Source of the DNA: Achromobacter xylosoxidans
GTDB lineage: Bacteria > Pseudomonadota > Gammaproteobacteria > Burkholderiales > Burkholderiaceae_B
Length of the DNA stretch: 64,000 nt
Direction of reading: 5' to 3'
NCBI RefSeq assembly: GCF_002192695.1
Contig: NZ_MTLG01000112.1
Span: 62,001-126,000, forward strand
Shown here one piece after another: positions 61,851 to 64,000 of this stretch. The notes below the pieces were generated by a model, which was given only the letters and a program-made list of their open reading frames with translations, ran no database searches and was not told where the DNA came from. The position numbers and the translations under genes were made by a program. Positions within the stretch are counted from its first letter, which is position 1; every line of letters begins with the position of its first letter.

Positions 61851-63146
61851 TTAGACCATGCTTTCCCGGATATCCCGCGCCAGCTTGCGGCACTGGCCCG
61901 GTTCGATCGCCGAGATGGTGATGCGCAGGCCCCTGACAGGTTCCTGCACCCCGAAGGCGTCGCCATGGCGCACCAGCCAGCCGCGATGGGCCAGGGCCAG
62001 CGCGACGGCCTGATCGTCGGTATCCAGCGGCACCCACAGGTTCAGGCCGTCGCCGTCAGCGGCGCACGGCACGCCCTGCTCCAGCAAGGCGCCCTCCAGG
62101 GCCTTGCGGCGCTGCGCGTAATCCTTGCGGGCCTGGGCCATCTGCTTGGCAACCTCGGGCCGGCCCAACGTGACCTCGACCATGTCCTGCAGCAGGTGGC
62201 TGACCCAGCTGGTGCCGGAAGCCAGCCGCAAGCGCAACTGACGCGACGTCGCGGGATCGCTGGCCACCATGGCCAGCCGCACGTCGGGGCCCAGCGTCTT
62301 GGAGAACGAGCGCACCAGCGCCCAGCGCTGCGCGCCGGAGGGCAGCACCGAGTGGTATTCCTTGCCCGACAGCAAGGCGTAATGATCGTCCACGATAACC
62401 ATGGCATGCGGATACTTGGCCAGCACCCGCGCCAGCGCCTTCGCCCGCTTTTCGCTCAGGCTGCAGCCCGTGGGGTTGTGGGCCCGCGGCGTCAGGATCA
62501 CGGCCTGCGCGCCCTTGGCCAGCGCCGCCTCCAGGGCCGCCGCCTGCATGCCTTCGGCGTCGACCGGCACGCCCAGCGCCTGCAGGCCGGCGATGCGCAG
62601 CATGTTGATGCTGCTCAGGAAGCAGGGATTCTCGACCGCCACCTTGTCCCCAGCCACCAGGTGCGAGCTGAGCAGCCGCTCGATGGCGTCCACCGCGCCG
62701 TGGGACAGGTTGATCTCGAAAGGCGCCGGGCAGTCCGGCGCGAACCAGGCGCGGGCATAGCTCTCCAGCCCGGCGTTGACGGTGGGCTCGCCATATAGCC
62801 GCGGCTGATAGGGCCGGATGGCAAGCGCGGCGCTCAAGTCCGGCAGCCAGGCCGGATTGGGATTGCCGCTGGCCAGATCGGCCAGCGGCGAGTCCGACAA
62901 CGCGCCCTCCTGTTCGCCAGGACCGGATTGGGCGCGGATGATGGTGCCCAGGCGGCCCTGCGTCAGGGCAATGCCCGCCGTCACCAGCCGCTTGTAGGCG
63001 GCGGCGACAGTATTGCGGTTGATATCCAGTTCGACCGCCAGATCCCGTACCGGCGGCAGCGCATGGCCCGGAGGCAGCTGCCCCGACTGAGCCATCGCTC
63101 GCACGCAATCGAAGATCTCCGCGGCGGTCTTTCCTTGTATTTTCAT
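61851..63146 (-). CDS. MocR-family transcriptional regulator (PtsJ-like)
   Basis: 431 residues: a GntR winged helix (LPPVRDLAVELDINRNTVAAAYKRL, about 29-53) followed by an aminotransferase-like domain with TPRAHNPTGCSLS, IVDDHYALLSG and the PLP Lys in VRSFSKTLGPDVRL. The opening KTAAEIFDCVRAMAQSGQL resembles PtsJ, a MocR regulator linked to vitamin B6 salvage in enterobacteria. It ends 48 bp from the convergent psd. The target is not known. Confidence 0.9.
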   Translation of the reverse strand: MKIQGKTAAEIFDCVRAMAQSGQLPPGHALPPVRDLAVELDINRNTVAAAYKRLVTAGIALTQGRLGTIIRAQSGPGEQEGALSDSPLADLASGNPNPAWLPDLSAALAIRPYQPRLYGEPTVNAGLESYARAWFAPDCPAPFEINLSHGAVDAIERLLSSHLVAGDKVAVENPCFLSSINMLRIAGLQALGVPVDAEGMQAAALEAALAKGAQAVILTPRAHNPTGCSLSEKRAKALARVLAKYPHAMVIVDDHYALLSGKEYHSVLPSGAQRWALVRSFSKTLGPDVRLAMVASDPATSRQLRLRLASGTSWVSHLLQDMVEVTLGRPEVAKQMAQARKDYAQRRKALEGALLEQGVPCAADGDGLNLWVPLDTDDQAVALALAHRGWLVRHGDAFGVQEPVRGLRITISAIEPGQCRKLARDIRESMV

Positions 63147-63273
63147 AGAGTCCTAAGACAATCCCGTTCCTGGCATGGACAGCGGCCGGCCCACGCCAAG
63201 TCAATGGAGGCCCCTGGCCGGGCCAACTCGCGGCGTAAGTTTGACACGGATTCCCGGTCCGCATAAAGCGGGC

Positions 63274-64000
63274 TTACCGCAAGCAATCCACGTAGTAGCG
63301 CGGGTTTCCGTCCACGTCGCGCAGTTCCACGAAGCCATGGATGTCCGTCCCGAACCCTGGGCACTCCCGATTCAGCTCGCGCGAGAACTTCAGGTAATCG
63401 ACTATGGTCCGGCTGAACACCTCGCCCGGTATCAACAAAGGTATGCCAGGGGGATAGGGTGTGATCAGGCTGGTGGTGATGCGGCCTTCCAGATGATCGA
63501 TCTCCACCCTCTCGGTGCGACGCTGGGCGATGCAGGCGTAGGCATCGCAGGGTTTCATCGCCGGCGTGACGTCGGTCAGGTACATGTCCGTGGTCAGCCG
63601 GGCGATGTCATGCCTGGCATAGGTCGCATGGACATGCTGGCACAGGTCGCGCAAACCCATGTTCTCGTAGCGAGGATGCTTGCGACAGAACTCCGGCAGG
63701 ATCCGCCACATGGGCTGATTGCGCTCGTAGTCGTCCTTGAACTGCTGCAACGCGGTCAGGAGCGAACTCCAACGGCCCTTGGTGATCCCTATCGTGAACA
63801 TGATGAAGAAGCTGTACAGGCCGGTCTTCTCGACGATCACGCCATGCTCGGCCAGGAACTTGGTGACGATGGAGGCCGGAATGCCGCTGTCCGCGAAGTT
63901 GCCATCCAGGTCCAGCCCAGGCGTCACGATGGTGGACTTGATCGGGTCCAGCATATTGAAGCCGTCCGCCAGCGCGCCGAATCCGTGCCAGGACGAATCT
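63274..64000 (-). CDS. Orn/Lys/Arg decarboxylase, C-terminal part (runs off the window)
   Basis: The 3' portion of a large PLP-dependent basic amino acid decarboxylase; the 242 codons present run open to the window edge, so the N-terminal two thirds lie beyond it. Visible features: DSSWHGFGALADGFNMLDPIKSTIVTPG at the edge, IVEKTGLYSFFIMFTIGITKGRW, and the C-terminal domain with YPPGIPLLIPGEVFS, typical of the family. Which amino acid it uses (lysine, arginine or ornithine) cannot be told from this part. A 127-bp gap separates it from the MocR gene. Confidence 0.92.
   Translation of the reverse strand, partial: DSSWHGFGALADGFNMLDPIKSTIVTPGLDLDGNFADSGIPASIVTKFLAEHGVIVEKTGLYSFFIMFTIGITKGRWSSLLTALQQFKDDYERNQPMWRILPEFCRKHPRYENMGLRDLCQHVHATYARHDIARLTTDMYLTDVTPAMKPCDAYACIAQRRTERVEIDHLEGRITTSLITPYPPGIPLLIPGEVFSRTIVDYLKFSRELNRECPGFGTDIHGFVELRDVDGNPRYYVDCLR

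Overview
The window is GC-rich, gene-dense chromosomal DNA from a betaproteobacterium, most likely Alcaligenaceae (Achromobacter/Bordetella-like). This rests on three solo Bug/TctC periplasmic binding proteins, an AcnD/PrpF pair, a complete System I cytochrome c maturation operon and many LysR/GntR regulators beside small catabolic operons. The genus is inference from gene content. I saw no rRNA, tRNA, CRISPR array, insertion sequence or prophage.

Layout. 1-6.8 kb: a flavin monooxygenase behind a textbook sigma-54 promoter, then a GntR regulator with acnD and prpF (2-methylcitrate cycle enzymes without prpB/prpC). 6.8-13.3 kb: exported ankyrin protein, LysR regulator, cytosine-deaminase-like amidohydrolase, a sodium:solute symporter with a 40-residue membrane partner, and a glycosyltransferase. 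13.5-29.2 kb: a copper block made of a CopR/CopS-type two-component system, cupredoxin, multicopper oxidase CopA and CopB, followed directly by ccmABCDEFGHI, a CcdA-like protein and a CopA-type copper ATPase. 29.2-36 kb: an exported argininosuccinate-lyase-like protein, two NAD(P)H oxidoreductases, two LysR regulators and an AMP-forming acyl-CoA ligase. 36.3-47.4 kb: a catabolic operon (class II aldolase, PanE-like reductase, Bug protein, HAPMO-type Baeyer-Villiger monooxygenase, patatin-like hydrolase), then a BenE-like transporter with a serine hydroxymethyltransferase, and a MocR regulator divergent from serC. 47.5-55.4 kb: regulator/transporter cassettes (LysR, Bug, DapA-like lyase, cupin, Bug, two GntR, MFS, second cupin). 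55.6-64 kb: glutamine amidotransferase/unknown protein/YggS operon, AraC, AhpD-like and redoxin genes, histidinol-phosphate aminotransferase, phosphatidylserine decarboxylase, a second MocR regulator, and the 3' part of a basic amino acid decarboxylase that runs off the window.

The most striking signal is regulatory. An identical 14-bp sequence containing ATTACAGGAA lies upstream of both the copper-resistance operon and the ccm operon, and in both places a matching -10 element (TAAAGT or TATAGT) lies at exactly the same distance. This predicts that the copper two-component system also drives cytochrome c maturation. Other noteworthy control sites are a sigma-54 promoter with an upstream inverted repeat, a 19-bp-spacer MerR/CueR-type promoter on the copper ATPase, paired GGGATCC palindromes 21 bp apart, and paired AAACGTTT palindromes 83 bp apart.
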